Part shown: positions 1 to 10,546 of the stretch, in pieces
Layout of the letters: the number at the start of each line of letters is the position of its first letter
Position numbering within the stretch: the stretch's first letter is position 1
Assembly: GCF_000330505.1 (NCBI RefSeq)
Contig: NW_004440383.1
Coordinates: 219,355-283,354 of the forward strand
Length of the DNA: 64,000 bases
Origin: Entamoeba invadens IP1
Taxonomy: Eukaryota > Evosea > Mastigamoebida > Endamoebidae
Direction of reading: 5' to 3'
The notes under the pieces: generated by a model
Database searches by the model: none
What the model was told of the DNA's origin: nothing
Seen by the model: the letters and a program-made list of their open reading frames with translations, nothing else
Translations under genes and position numbers: made by a program

Positions 1-529
1 TTCTTATGATCCCAACAGGTTGCTCCTTTGCGTTACAAAACGTCAAATTTGAGAAATAAATACCAGTGTTTTCATCATTATCTTCATACCGCAAATGAAC
101 GTTTGAAACAGTCACTATTAACCCTTCCAACACATTTCTTACGATCTTGGCCGTAAACCCGGAATCGCCACTTGTGATCTTAGTAAAAGCCTCAAACTGT
201 TCAATTGCTTCTAACTTCTTTTTGAGATCTTCTTCCATTTCTTTTTTTGCGTCATACACAAACTGCTTTTGAGGAACACAGAGCGCTGTAACGTTCGCAA
301 CTTGAATGACTATTTCACTCAAATTTTTGATTTTGACATGAAGGCGTGCTACTTGCCCGTGAACTATATCTATGGGAAGGTTAAGTGACTTCAATGCATC
401 CTTTCGAAGAGAAAGGTTGGAGAGAATGACTTCCCCCTTCCCCAAATTGATTTTCAACATCTGGGGGTTCAAAACGATGTACTTCCCAAGAACTGTTGTT
501 AGAATCTCAGAGATGATGGATTCAAACAT
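1..529 (-). CDS. VPS13: VPS13-family lipid transfer protein, N-terminal part (runs off the left edge)
   Basis: The frame opens with ATG at 529 and stays open for 176 codons to the window edge, so only the N-terminus is present. The translation is a typical chorein_N domain: it begins MFESIISEILTTVLGKYI, then has LKINLGKGEVILSNL and a segment ending in LNLPIDIVHGQVARL, in the order seen at the start of VPS13 proteins. In this family the N-terminal domain forms the mouth of a long hydrophobic groove that moves glycerolipids between membranes at contact sites, which is established for yeast and human VPS13. A GAACT motif (558-562, minus strand) lies about 30 nt upstream of the ATG, supporting this start. 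Which VPS13 paralogue this is cannot be told from the fragment. Confidence 0.85.
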   Translation of the reverse strand, partial: MFESIISEILTTVLGKYIVLNPQMLKINLGKGEVILSNLSLRKDALKSLNLPIDIVHGQVARLHVKIKNLSEIVIQVANVTALCVPQKQFVYDAKKEMEEDLKKKLEAIEQFEAFTKITSGDSGFTAKIVRNVLEGLIVTVSNVHLRYEDNDENTGIYFSNLTFCNAKEQPVGIIR

Positions 530-1026
530 AAAAACAAGTTTTTTAGTTTAGGTTTTGAGTTCCCCTCTTGTTTTTTTTGAAAGAAATTTGGTTTCAATTG
601 TTATTTACATTTATTATGTTGTTTGAGTAATTAATCGGGTAATTGTTTCCATGCTATTAATACAAGTCGATAAAAAGAATCAATTTAAATAATGAAAATG
701 CGACACAAATGAATATCTATTTCTATTCACCCAATAGAACTATCACAATATTATGATAAAAAATCGGTTCTTAACCATTTTTTCTCTTGTTATTAAGTTC
801 ATATAATTATTGAGTTAATAAATTTCAACCAACTTAAACTATTCATGAACATATTCTAAAAAAATAATTCATATATAATATATAAAAAATATGTTGATAG
901 ATGTGAAAAGTTTCAATAAAACACAAATGATGTTTTTATATAAATAGAAAATACACCTTTTACTTTCTTTGTTTTCAATGTTATACAAAAGTATTAATTT
1001 AACACATAACAAAAGAAACGAGTCAA
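530..1026. other. Intergenic spacer, AT-rich
   Basis: No convincing frame on either strand. It holds the upstream region of the VPS13 gene (GAACT on the minus strand at 558-562) and the 3' flank of the amoebapore-like gene. The rest is AT-rich. Confidence 0.6.
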
Positions 1027-1326
1027 TTAGCAGGCATGGATTTTGCTGCAAATGGTTGCTGGGTCGACCTTGTTGTTAATCATTTCGATGAGCTTATCGA
1101 CACCGAAATCAAGAACCTTAGTGCAGAGGCCAGCCAAAAATCCAGAAACCTTTCCACAGAGGTTGTCAATGTATTCTTTGACTTTATCAGCGCCCTTAGA
1201 GGTCAAGAGGTTCTCGAGTGTGATAATGAGATCCTTGCAAAGATTGCAAACGATTTTACCCTCGTGATTGACAGTAACAGTTGCGAAAGCAACAGCGAAG
1301 ATGAGGACAAAGACGATGAATTTCAT
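1027..1326 (-). CDS. Amoebapore-like saposin-fold pore-forming peptide precursor
   Basis: 99 aa with a signal peptide of about 16-20 residues (MKFIVFVLIFAVAFA) followed by one saposin-B domain. Six cysteines at residues 27, 30, 57, 68, 93 and 99 fit the three-disulfide pattern of saposin-like proteins, and a histidine at 97, just before the last cysteine, matches the residue known to control pH-dependent dimerisation in amoebapores. Members are stored in cytoplasmic granules and permeabilise membranes of ingested bacteria and target cells; that role is family knowledge. The gene is intact and intronless. The upstream region has a TATA-like run at 1361-1370 and a GAAC element at 1352-1355. A 102-codon open frame on the opposite strand is a shadow. 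Which amoebapore isoform it is cannot be decided here. Confidence 0.92.
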   Translation of the reverse strand: MKFIVFVLIFAVAFATVTVNHEGKIVCNLCKDLIITLENLLTSKGADKVKEYIDNLCGKVSGFLAGLCTKVLDFGVDKLIEMINNKVDPATICSKIHAC

Positions 1327-1351
1327 TTCAAAGAAGTGATTTGATTAATTT

Positions 1352-1370
1352 GTTCCATCTTTTATATATA
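1352..1370 (-). promoter_or_regulatory. TATA-like box and GAAC element of the amoebapore-like gene
   Basis: On the minus strand TATATATAAA (1370-1361) is followed by GGAACA (1356-1351), 26-45 nt upstream of the ATG at 1326. Order and spacing match the Entamoeba core promoter, where TATA-like and GAAC elements sit close to the start site and 5' leaders are very short. Confidence 0.6.
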
Positions 1371-1375
1371 GTTTG

Positions 1376-1873
1376 ACACGTATAAGAATTACCAATTGAA
1401 GAAAACATGATCCTATGATCTGTTCGTTTCTAACTCTTAAGTGCAATTTTTGAACAATCGCTTATCATGTTGTACGAAGGAATTTTCTATGTTTTTTAAT
1501 TTGAATGTACGAAGGAATCGGTGTTTCAAAGTAAAACAAAGACTCAACAAATTATAGTAAACGGTTCTTTCCTTATAACTCGGGGTATTTCCTTATCAAC
1601 ACATTTTCATTTTATGCAATTTGTTTTCTTCTCTTTTTTGTCCAAATTGTTGCAATTTTTGTACGAAAACGAGTACAACCAACTCGGTCTTTTTTTAATT
1701 CATCTAAACATATTATACTTTAATAGTTTAATTAATTAAAATAATTGAATAAAATGTTTCATATGACCAGCAGAATTATTATTATGTTTACACGTTTTCA
1801 AATCATTTATATTGATATGTATTACATTAAAATATCCCGAAACAACAAATAGAATCATACCAAAAATAAACAA
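1376..1873. other. Intergenic spacer
   Basis: AT-rich sequence between the upstream region of the amoebapore-like gene and the 3' end of the ROCO gene. A 72-codon plus-strand frame (1521-1739) is low-complexity F/L-rich and is not supported as a gene. Nothing else seen. Confidence 0.6.
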
Positions 1874-4800
1874 TTAACACTCGTTATTTAATAACATAGA
1901 AACGTCAGCCTTAATTGCTGAGAAGGTCGGTCTTTCATCTGGGTCGACACTCCAACACTTTGTGATAAGTTGGTTAAGAGGGGACTCCACATCGATAGGA
2001 AGTCGGTAGCCTGTTTTGACCTTTTCTCTGACAACACTGAAGAAATTGAATTGTTTGAATGGGAACTTTTCAGTGACCAATTCCCACAAAACAATGGCGT
2101 ATGAATACACATCACTCTTCTGTGTGAACGGCTCTCCACATATGACTTCTTGTGCAAGCCAATAAGGGCATTCAATTTCATTGTCGTTTCGAATAGAATT
2201 CACTGCAACCGTCTGCCCAAAATCACTCACCGCACAACTCTTGAAATTTCCCGCCCCATCGAGTCGTATTAACACATTGGGCGATTTCAAGTCTCTGTGG
2301 ATCAATGGAATTCTAAATGTGTGTAAACACTCCATCCCTTCCGCTATTTGTTTTGCAATCATCAACTTGGTTTTCATGTCAAACTTCGCTTGTTTTTCGT
2401 GTATCATATCAAAGAGACTTCCGCCATCGAAATATTCCATAGTAATGAACATTGGATCAAAGGAAAATCCCATTACTTTTGCAAGATGTGAGGACTCGGG
2501 GAAATTCAAAAAGAAGAACTCGTGAAGAAAGTCGTCGACAAATTGGGTGTACAAATCCTCGACTTTACTCTTTTCATCAACGCCAATGTCTTTCACATCA
2601 CACTTCGCCGTTTTCACCACAACGTAATTGTGTAACTCAAAATTGTCTTCTAATGGATTGACATATTCATATAACTCGATGGTTGAATTGGACCCGCTTG
2701 CAATCTTATTCACAAAGGTTAAATCTTTCATTTTCATCATCTTAATACGTGGGAATGTATCTATGATCAAGTCTAAGCAACAAACTGAGGCATTAATAGT
2801 GTGTTTATGCTCGCCGACTTTAACACGGTACTGGAACTTTTCAACTGCTTCTTTGACTTGTCGTTGTGTCGTTGTAAAGATCTCACCATTCTTAAGACAC
2901 TCAGAACACATTTCAAGCACTTTTTCAACTTCAGTCGAATTGTATCGCAACACGGTGTCAATAAAGAGCCCGATTTCTACTTGCAATTTCATCACAAAAT
3001 ATGCGGTACGTCGCGAAAGTAAATATCTCAGTCGGACAGTTACTTGTCTCCGACCTTCTTCTGCAGAAACCATAATATAAATCTTGTCCTTCACATCCTT
3101 TTCTTTACTATTCAATATCAATATGGCACCTTTCTTCCAGTACGACAAAACATTGTATTTCAACATAAACGACGAGATGAGTTCATTCGACACACTACTA
3201 GTCAAATACTTAACACAATAAATTCTTCCAATTTCCGTTTCGTTCTTTTGGTGTCCTTTTGGCCACGCAGAAAAGTTGTAATTGTCCTCGTAATTATTGA
3301 ACGTGCACATTAAGATACCGGGAGTTTCGATTCGATCCCTCGGTGATATCAAACAACGTTTTTCAGTGTATTTCGAAACAAGGCTTCCCCCACTCCCATT
3401 CGAGTTTCGCGCCTCCTTTGTTGGGTACGACTGACAATTGAAGCTCTTTTCAATTTCATCGAACCTTCCCTCCAATCCCAAACTTCTTGCGTATTTTCTC
3501 TGCGTTAAAGTTATAACTCCGTGTTGTTCCAAAAGTTCGATGACGAACTCAATTGAACTACTTTTTACGCCAATGGTTTCAAGTACCTTTGGTGTTAAAA
3601 ATCCAACACGACTGCGGCTGCACGAGAACAAGTCGTCGACTGTATTGAAGAATGAAAAGTCAACAAGAAGTTTATCATTGTCATCCAACTTGTCGAGCGT
3701 GGTGTCAAACCTTTGGTCTTTAGTTGTAAGGATCATCCCAAGGCCAATAAGTGTTTTCACAACTTTCTCGCCATTTTCAATTTTCATTGTGTCCATCAGA
3801 TTTTTGAGCATCGACACATCCAAACAGCTCTCCGGTGTCTTTAACATGTCCAGCTCCTTGAGTACACGAAGGCATGGTTCAGAGACTTCAACCGCCTTTT
3901 GGTCGATTTCTTTGATGAGTTTTGCAAAAAGTGACGTGCATTTTTTCTTCTCTGATATGTACTTGTGTGGTGCAATTTTCATTCCATATTTAGTGTTGTA
4001 ACTTTTCAAAAAATCTTCATCAACGGTGTATCCCGTTATCAAATACACTGTTTTCTTCATATTAAGCTTCCCAATATTTTCCAAAATTTCGTCCAAATCA
4101 CTCCCGAGTTTCTCGTTCTTACACACCACAAAACATGTATGGTGATATTCCCACATTTTAGTTCTGATGGTGTATGTCGGGATTTCTTCAAATAACACCT
4201 TTTTCTTCTTTTTATCTTTTGGCTCAAAGTAAAATGATGATGACGCAATCGTGGTGATACTCCCCTTCTTTTGTAACTTCCTGTTGATTAACTGAAAGAC
4301 CTCTTTTCTGAAGTCGTCGCCCACAAATAGAACCTTTTCGAGTTCTTGCCATTTTTGTGTTGTTTGGTCGGCTGCTATTTCGACGATGTTAAGTGAAACG
4401 GTACGATTAAACGCCCGAGGAGTTCGCGTTTTGAGTGCAGACTTCGCGATGTTCATTGAAGTTGTGTTGTTGGTGATCACTTTTAGACCCGTCATTGTCG
4501 AAAAGAGTATACTTAATTTCAACGGGTTTGCTGTTAAGTCAATTTCTTTGAGTGAAGTCATTGAGAAGAATGAGTAGTTCATTTTATTGATTTTGTTTGA
4601 TGACACGTCAAGTCGTGTGATAGAAAGAGTTGTGATTTCCTCTGGGATCAATTCCAATCCACAGTGTGTGATCTTCAGTTCAAGTAAGTTTCTTGGCGGG
4701 TTTGCAATGATGTCCAGTATATCAAAATGGGAATAAGAAAAGTCCAACGAAGTTAATGCCATGTCAGAAGAGAGTGTTATCGGGTACACTGGTAAGTGCC

Positions 4801-7697
4801 AACCCTTAAAATCAACGATGTCCTTCCCAAAGTTAAATTGTGAATACCGAGAAAAGTTGTTTGATGAAATGTCAAGGTATTTTAGTGGAAGCTTTTCAAG
4901 TGAGGGAAGGTATGTCAATTGGTTGTTTGCCAGTGAGAGATGTGTTAAGTTGGTGAGTCTCGATATTTCGTTGGTGAAATTGATCAATTTGTTCATCGAC
5001 AAATCGAGCTTTATCAATTGTGTCATTTTGCATAAATGCAACGGAAACTCTATGAAGAAGTTATTTGACAAATCGAGTTCCTTTGTTTCAACGAATAGGT
5101 TCAAAAAGAGACTATTCTCCTCGAAGTGCGACAATTTTGTATTGTTTATTGAGTTGATTTGACTCTGAGTTTTGCATATGAAGTAACTCTTCCTCGAAAA
5201 GTTTATGAAGTTATCGAAAAAGAATACAAACCCATTTTCTGGTATTATAATTTTGTCGTTGCCAGATTTATTGTGGAAAAATTGACTTTTAAACTCGTGT
5301 TGGTTGAAAAGCAGCATTTTGAAAAACGACGACTTCTCGTTATACAAATTTCCATCGAACTCAGAGAAGCGCTTAGCATTATATGAAGTATACATGAAGT
5401 CGATAAGTCTGTCATCAAATTCAAAAGACGATTCGTTGTTGTGAATGAGGGCCTGTAAACAAACCAAGAATATAAAAAATGCGGCAGAGGAGTCTCCATT
5501 CGCAAAGAACTTGAATTGAATAAATTCCTTTTGTAATAACACAACAAAGCCTGTGATTGTTCTATAATACTTATCAACCACCAATTGAGTCAACGCTGAA
5601 AAAACAGAGACACATCTGTCTTCAAAACTGCTGGGAAGTAACACAACAACGGCGTTTGTCATTTTCATCTCCTTCACACATTTTGTCAAAAAGTCGAGTG
5701 CTCTCGAAATAATTTTCGAAAAGTCTTCCACCTTCTTTGCAAACGTTCTGTTTTGTGTTTCATCATTTACTGATAACAGCGTTTCCAATATCGAATTAAC
5801 ATCTTTTGATATCACATCGGAACTATCCATTGGAGACATCATGAAAATGCCACTAACATCGGCCGGAAGTTGTGGGCTGAAGCCTTTTGGGGTGGAAGCT
5901 GCATACCCCGACTCTCCCTTTGGAAATCTGAGTAACTTACAGTTTTCGCTCGTTTGAAATACAGTAACTGCAAACATCTCTTCTGTTTCGACAACAACAT
6001 TTGGTTTGAACGTTGGAAAGTGGCTAGTAGACTCGGGTGTTATTTGAAGCCTATTTAAATCGTTATCAACAACAATTTCATTCAACAAATAGTCTATATC
6101 GTCGGCTGGAATCGTTTCAGTCTCATTGAACGGTTCAAACAACTTTTGTTCGACATGAACCAAGTCTTCAACGCTCTCGTTGTTTTGTTTCATTCGGAAC
6201 GTAAGCACTTTCATATCCTTCGACAATATTCTGACATTCTTAAATCCTTCTTTCACATCCTCTGTAACGTTGTATACACTACATATAGAACATATCCCTG
6301 AATATCTTAAAAATCGTTTTTGGACTAATGTTGGTAAAGTATCTGGGATAAAAACAATTCTATAGTTGGTGATGTACAAACATCCATTTAACAACTCATC
6401 ATTCTCAAGCTGCACGGTATCCACAAAGTAGGGTGCTGTAAGTACGTCCTGAAATTTTTGAATCACTTTCTCTCCTTCGTACTGATACAAATCGGTGAGT
6501 TCAAATGAACACTTCTATTCGTGAAAAACATTTGTTGTTAGTAGACGTAAATAAACAAACGTTGTTTTTAAACAGTATATTGACGAGCGGAATGTACTTT
6601 GAATTAAACAATTCACTTTGCATCATTGCGTTAAAAAAACAAATATAAATTTCGTCTCTTTCATTTTGTGTTAAGAAGAATGTGTCAACCACGAATCTCA
6701 AAAAGAGTACAATCTCTTTGAACGTTTCTGTTTGTCCACACACAACCGTTTCTCCGAAACCAACAAACAATTTGAACTCCTCTTCGACAATTTGTTGGAG
6801 TTTTTCTTGTGATATTTTGCATTGTAGTGATAGTGTTTGGTCCAGCTTCGCACAGATTCCCTCATTTAAAAGTGGGTTTGGTAACTCTAACAAATACTTT
6901 TTGAGTAACACAAAGCCTGTTTTGATCTCACAGACTTGATTCAAATTCGGCAACTTCCCCATATCGTATTCATTGGCAATTTTATTGACTTTAATCAATT
7001 CATAATTTCGACAGTTTTGGTTCAAATCAAGTAACTCTGTTAATCAGTTTCATGTAGATAACCTCCTCAATCGCCAAAGCAATAAAGACAAAGAGCAAAC
7101 CAAAAAAGTGTTCTGGTTGTTCGACATCAGCGAACTTCTTCAACTTTCTCGCAGTCTCCAGATCGGTACCAGCGCTGATGATTTCGTCAATGGACATCTT
7201 TCGGACATCGCCGAGATAAGTTGCGCCGAGTTTTTCTGAAGTTTTAAAGTCATAGCACGACACTGTCTGTTCTTGAAAAAAGTCCAGTCGATGAGACAGT
7301 TTATGATATAATAAGACGATGATATTATGCACGACTAAAGGCACTTGGTGAAATGTTTTTTCTTGAATAGTGAGTTTACTCAATGACTTTCCAAAGATGA
7401 TTAAAGAGCTGACTTTCTCGTCTTTGGAATGCAGTCTTGGTGATGCATTAGACGATGAATGGTCTTTGTCCCGGTCTCTTTTTGTACTTAGTAAAACAGT
7501 ATTATTTGGCGATGGTGTTGTTGAGAACAACATCTTAGACCTCATAATAAAACTCTATTGATTAATGATACATTTAGAACTGAAACATGTATTAAATAAC
7601 GACTTACACAAACTTTTCGATAACTTTTTTTTACTTCTGTTGTTGGAGCAGTGAGCTTTGTCAAAGGAACCTCGCTCTTTCTCTTACTCAAACTCAT
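1874..7697 (-). CDS. ROCO-family protein: RhoGAP, GRAM, inactive myotubularin, LRR, Roc-like, COR, kinase (four exons)
   Basis: Joined as complement(1874..6514, 6561..7036, 7101..7554, 7614..7697), 1884 aa. Introns: 7555-7613 (GTTTGT to AATAG, phase 0), 7037-7100 (GTTTGC to ACAG, phase 1, least certain) and 6515-6560 (GTTTGT to AATAG, phase 0). The large frame has no upstream ATG of its own, so it needs the earlier exons. Domains by residue: RhoGAP-like about 70-330 (VPLVVHNII; LLKKYLLELPNPLL), GRAM about 350-456, myotubularin-like about 600-735 (KYYRTITGFVVLLQKEF), leucine-rich repeats about 810-1020, Roc-like about 1060-1235 with no P-loop, COR about 1237-1590, and a TKL-type kinase 1600-1884 with HRDLKSPN and DFG. 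Dictyostelium ROCO proteins such as Pats1 combine similar modules. A role in Rho/Rac and cytoskeleton signalling is inferred. The kinase looks competent; the phosphatase and Roc parts do not. Confidence 0.82.
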
Positions 7698-7841
7698 TGT
7701 GTTTTTCAGAGATTAGATATGTTAGAAATTTAGTGAAAATAATAGTATTCTCTAATTTGTACTTTAAAACATTTGCTCTTTTAATGCTCCATTTTGCAAT
7801 TATCAAACTTATTTTAAATTGATAAACGGCAAAAACAATTA

Positions 7842-8826
7842 CAGTCATTATTCGATATAAGGGAATACCGGGTACCAATGTTATTCGATATAAGGGAAAA
7901 AATGAGGAATTGTATAATTAAGAAAAAAATACCTCGGTTTGTTTTTTGTCACAAAAATATTTTTTTTGATTATTATTTTTTTTCTAACCAAAATAAACAC
8001 TTTGCCTATGTCTTGAAAACAATTGGCAATTATTTTTTTTCTAAAATAAATAATAAATTTTATAATAAATCAAAAAACAAAAACAAATCTATTAACACAA
8101 TTAATATAATAAATAAAACTTTTGTATCTAACTTTGTTTCGACTTAAATAACTTTAAATAAATCTGTTAAATCATTAAGTTTTAATGCAATCCAAATGTG
8201 TCAAAACGAGAACATTATTGATGTTACGAGACAAAATAAAAATTGTTGTTTTAATTGATCCTTATCAAAATACACAGAAAGTAATCGAAGTTGTCAGACA
8301 ACAACTGAAAATAGTAATTTTTCCAAAGCAAGTTTATCATTTGCGTTCAATTTCTAAAGAAACATTGATAATCTTTCCATCCTTGTATAAACGAATAAGA
8401 AAACCACAGAACCCGGAACTTGAGGAAGCATTGATCAATTAGTTTAACGAAGTTCGTAAATCGGGAATACCAATTGATTATTATATGTTGTCAAGGAAAG
8501 TATACTTTTTGAAAGAATGCAAATACATTCATTGTATTATTTCAAAATAAAATTTACTTGTTTATCTATTTTTATTATAATTATTATATTTTGTTTATTT
8601 TTATTAAAAATGTTCTATTAAAAAATAATAAAACACAGTTTTTATATTATTTTAATTGACTTTTTAACTTAGTGACAAATTAATTTAATTATTACCATTT
8701 TTTGGTTTTTAAATTGAAATAACCAACAATAAGCAAACACATTAATTTCTTTTTTTTTAATTTTTTTTCTATTATTCAATATAAGGGCTTCCTCTTATTT
8801 TTCTCCCTTATATCGAATATTGACTG
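7842..8826. mobile_element. Tigger/pogo-like DNA transposon remnant with 23-bp terminal inverted repeats
   Basis: The left end (7842-7864) and the reverse complement of the right end (8804-8826) agree at 22 of 23 bases. Both begin CAGTCA and contain ATTCGATATAAGGGA. Each end is flanked by TA (7840-7841 and 8827-8828), the target duplication of Tc1/mariner/pogo elements. The core motif recurs inside each end at 7881-7897 and, slightly diverged, at 8771-8788. The interior carries a broken DNA-binding domain of a CENP-B/Tigger-type transposase and no DDE catalytic domain, so this is a non-autonomous deletion derivative. Confidence 0.85.
8185..8550 (+). pseudogene. Degenerate Tigger/CENP-B-type transposase DNA-binding domain
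   Basis: Frame from ATG 8185, interrupted by TAG at 8440-8442 and continuing in the same frame to TAA at 8548-8550. The first part contains LRDKIKIVVLID, like the first helix-turn-helix of pogo/Tigger transposases, then KPQNPELEEALIN. The in-frame TAG falls where the family has a conserved tryptophan (TGG to TAG is a single change), and after it comes FNEVRKSGIPIDYYML, matching the second helix-turn-helix. No DDE domain follows. It lies inside the element with TA-flanked inverted repeats. Family placement rests on motif pattern only. Confidence 0.75.
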
Positions 8827-10324
8827 TACTGATTATCTGTATTTGTTTTATCTTTAATAATTTGTTTTTATTCTTTTTATTAATAAAAATTAGTTGATAA
8901 TTTCCTTTTCAAAAAATACATGTTTTTTTCGAACTTAATACCGATTATTATTTTTATCTTTTAACTACTCATTTTGGGGATAATAACAATTTTGGTTGAT
9001 TCTTATACTTAAGTTTTTGTTTTGCAAAATATGTAATATTTAATATAAATATTAATATCTAAAATGATATTTGATAAATATGTTTTTAAATTAATTTTTA
9101 TATAAACCACTTAGAGTTAAATGTGGTTTAAATAAAAATTAAAAACATTTATAAATAAAAGTGTGACTAACTCTGGTGTAATTTTTTGTTTAGGGGTTGT
9201 TTTTTAAAACAAATTATTTGATAATGGTGGATAAAAAGCTTATTGTGCGGGATTATTAGAAGTTACCCAAAGTATTTGTGCAAACCAAATATACTTTTAT
9301 TTATATTTAAATCAATAAATAATATAAAAGTATTATATGTTTATTATAAAACAATAGTAATAAACATTAACAATTCAAATTATTTGGGTATTATAAAACC
9401 CAAGGATTAAATTTTGACTGTATTAACCGATTAAAATAAACGAGACGCAAAAAAACGCGTTAAAAAAAATATAATTGAAATTTTGGTTATTGTTTTTGTT
9501 TAGATAAAATGTGTAAAATTATTTTTAGATTTTTTTAAATAAAATAACTAACAATTCTTTTGCAAACCCATTCTGCCGCACAAATCAACGAAAAATTTAA
9601 TTGTAATAAGTTTGTCTTGCTATTCCGATGTTGTCACAGTTATGATAAAGATTTTTCTACTCATTACTAGTGTCTGGGAAAAAAATTGGTCGATTATGTT
9701 TCAGACCTAAAGCTAAAATCGCATTAGAATAATTGTAAAAACCTAGTGTCTGATCTCTTGTTGTAATGTGAAAACTGCTGAAAGATGCCTCTTCATACAA
9801 TAGCAAATTTATATGTAAATTATTTTTAGAATTTTTTTCTCATTTTTATATTTATAGAAAAAAAAACGCAATTTTTTGCGTCTCGTGCATTTTGCCAAAG
9901 AAAAAAAATACTATTGGCCGGTTAAATATGGTTGTTAATTTTTTAGCCAAGTATGGTACAATAACAGTCGGGTAGTTAAAGTAGAACAATTACCAATTAG
10001 TTTTTCATGAAGCTATTATTGTCAAATAAATCCATTTTGTGTTTAAATAATATATATTAATATAAATTAACAATAGAGATAAATTAAGTGTTTTTTGAAA
10101 TTTGAAAAATAACAATTACTTATTCATAAATAAATAAATTAAAAATTGAAATCATAAAAAAAGACAATAATGAAATTATTGTTCAGAAACTATATATTAT
10201 ACATTATATAAATAATATATGTATATAAAAAAGTAAAAATTTAATTTAATTAATAATTATTATATAACACTTGTTTCAAAAATAAAACAAATAAAAAACA
10301 AAACCGGATATTAAAACCCAGGTA
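8827..10324. other. AT-rich gene-poor island
   Basis: Homopolymer- and AT-rich sequence without a supported gene. It includes an inverted repeat pair (9441-9459 and 9867-9885) and a short, decayed coding-like stretch on the minus strand (about 9600-9812). It looks like an accumulation of old mobile-element debris. Confidence 0.5.
9441..9885. repeat. Inverted repeat pair, possible element ends
   Basis: CGAGACGCAAAAAAACGCG at 9441-9459 is mirrored by its near reverse complement at 9867-9885 (shared core CGAGACGCAAAAAA). The arms are 19 bp and about 445 bp apart end to end. No target-site duplication is obvious, so an element is possible but unproven. Confidence 0.4.
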
Positions 10325-10544
10325 CAGTTGACCAAATAATTATCAGAGACCAAATAATTGTAAGAAGGATGAATTTCCCGTTAATTACCTTGGAAATGAC
10401 TATTGAAAAAAGTGAAAAAAAGGTACACCAAATAATGCTAAGAAACCCATTTCTATTTTTAAAAATAGTTCTTGATTAAGGTTTTAAAACTATTTATTTT
10501 ACTTCTTACAATTATTTGGTCTCTGACTAATATTTGGTCAACTG
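10325..10544. mobile_element. 220-bp MITE with 43-bp inverted repeats
   Basis: The left arm 10325-10367 (begins CAGTTGACCAAATAATTA) and the right arm 10502-10544 are near-perfect reverse complements, with a few mismatches. TA flanks both ends (10323-10324 and 10545-10546). The motif ACCAAATAAT occurs twice in the left arm and again internally near 10429. There is no coding capacity. Size, TA duplication and CAGT start fit a Tc1/mariner/pogo-type miniature inverted-repeat element. Confidence 0.88.
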
Positions 10545-10546
10545 TA

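Noticed and set aside
1036..1344. Plus-strand 102-codon frame opposite the amoebapore-like gene
   Set aside because: It mirrors a strongly conserved minus-strand gene with signal peptide, cysteine pattern and promoter. The plus frame has no recognisable features.
6501..7025. A separate RhoGAP gene starting with TTG
   Set aside because: There is no ATG, and phase-matched introns on both sides place it inside the ROCO gene.
7684..7878. 64-codon minus-strand frame upstream of the ROCO gene
   Set aside because: Low complexity I/F/K-rich frame that overlaps the first exon in another frame and the transposon edge.
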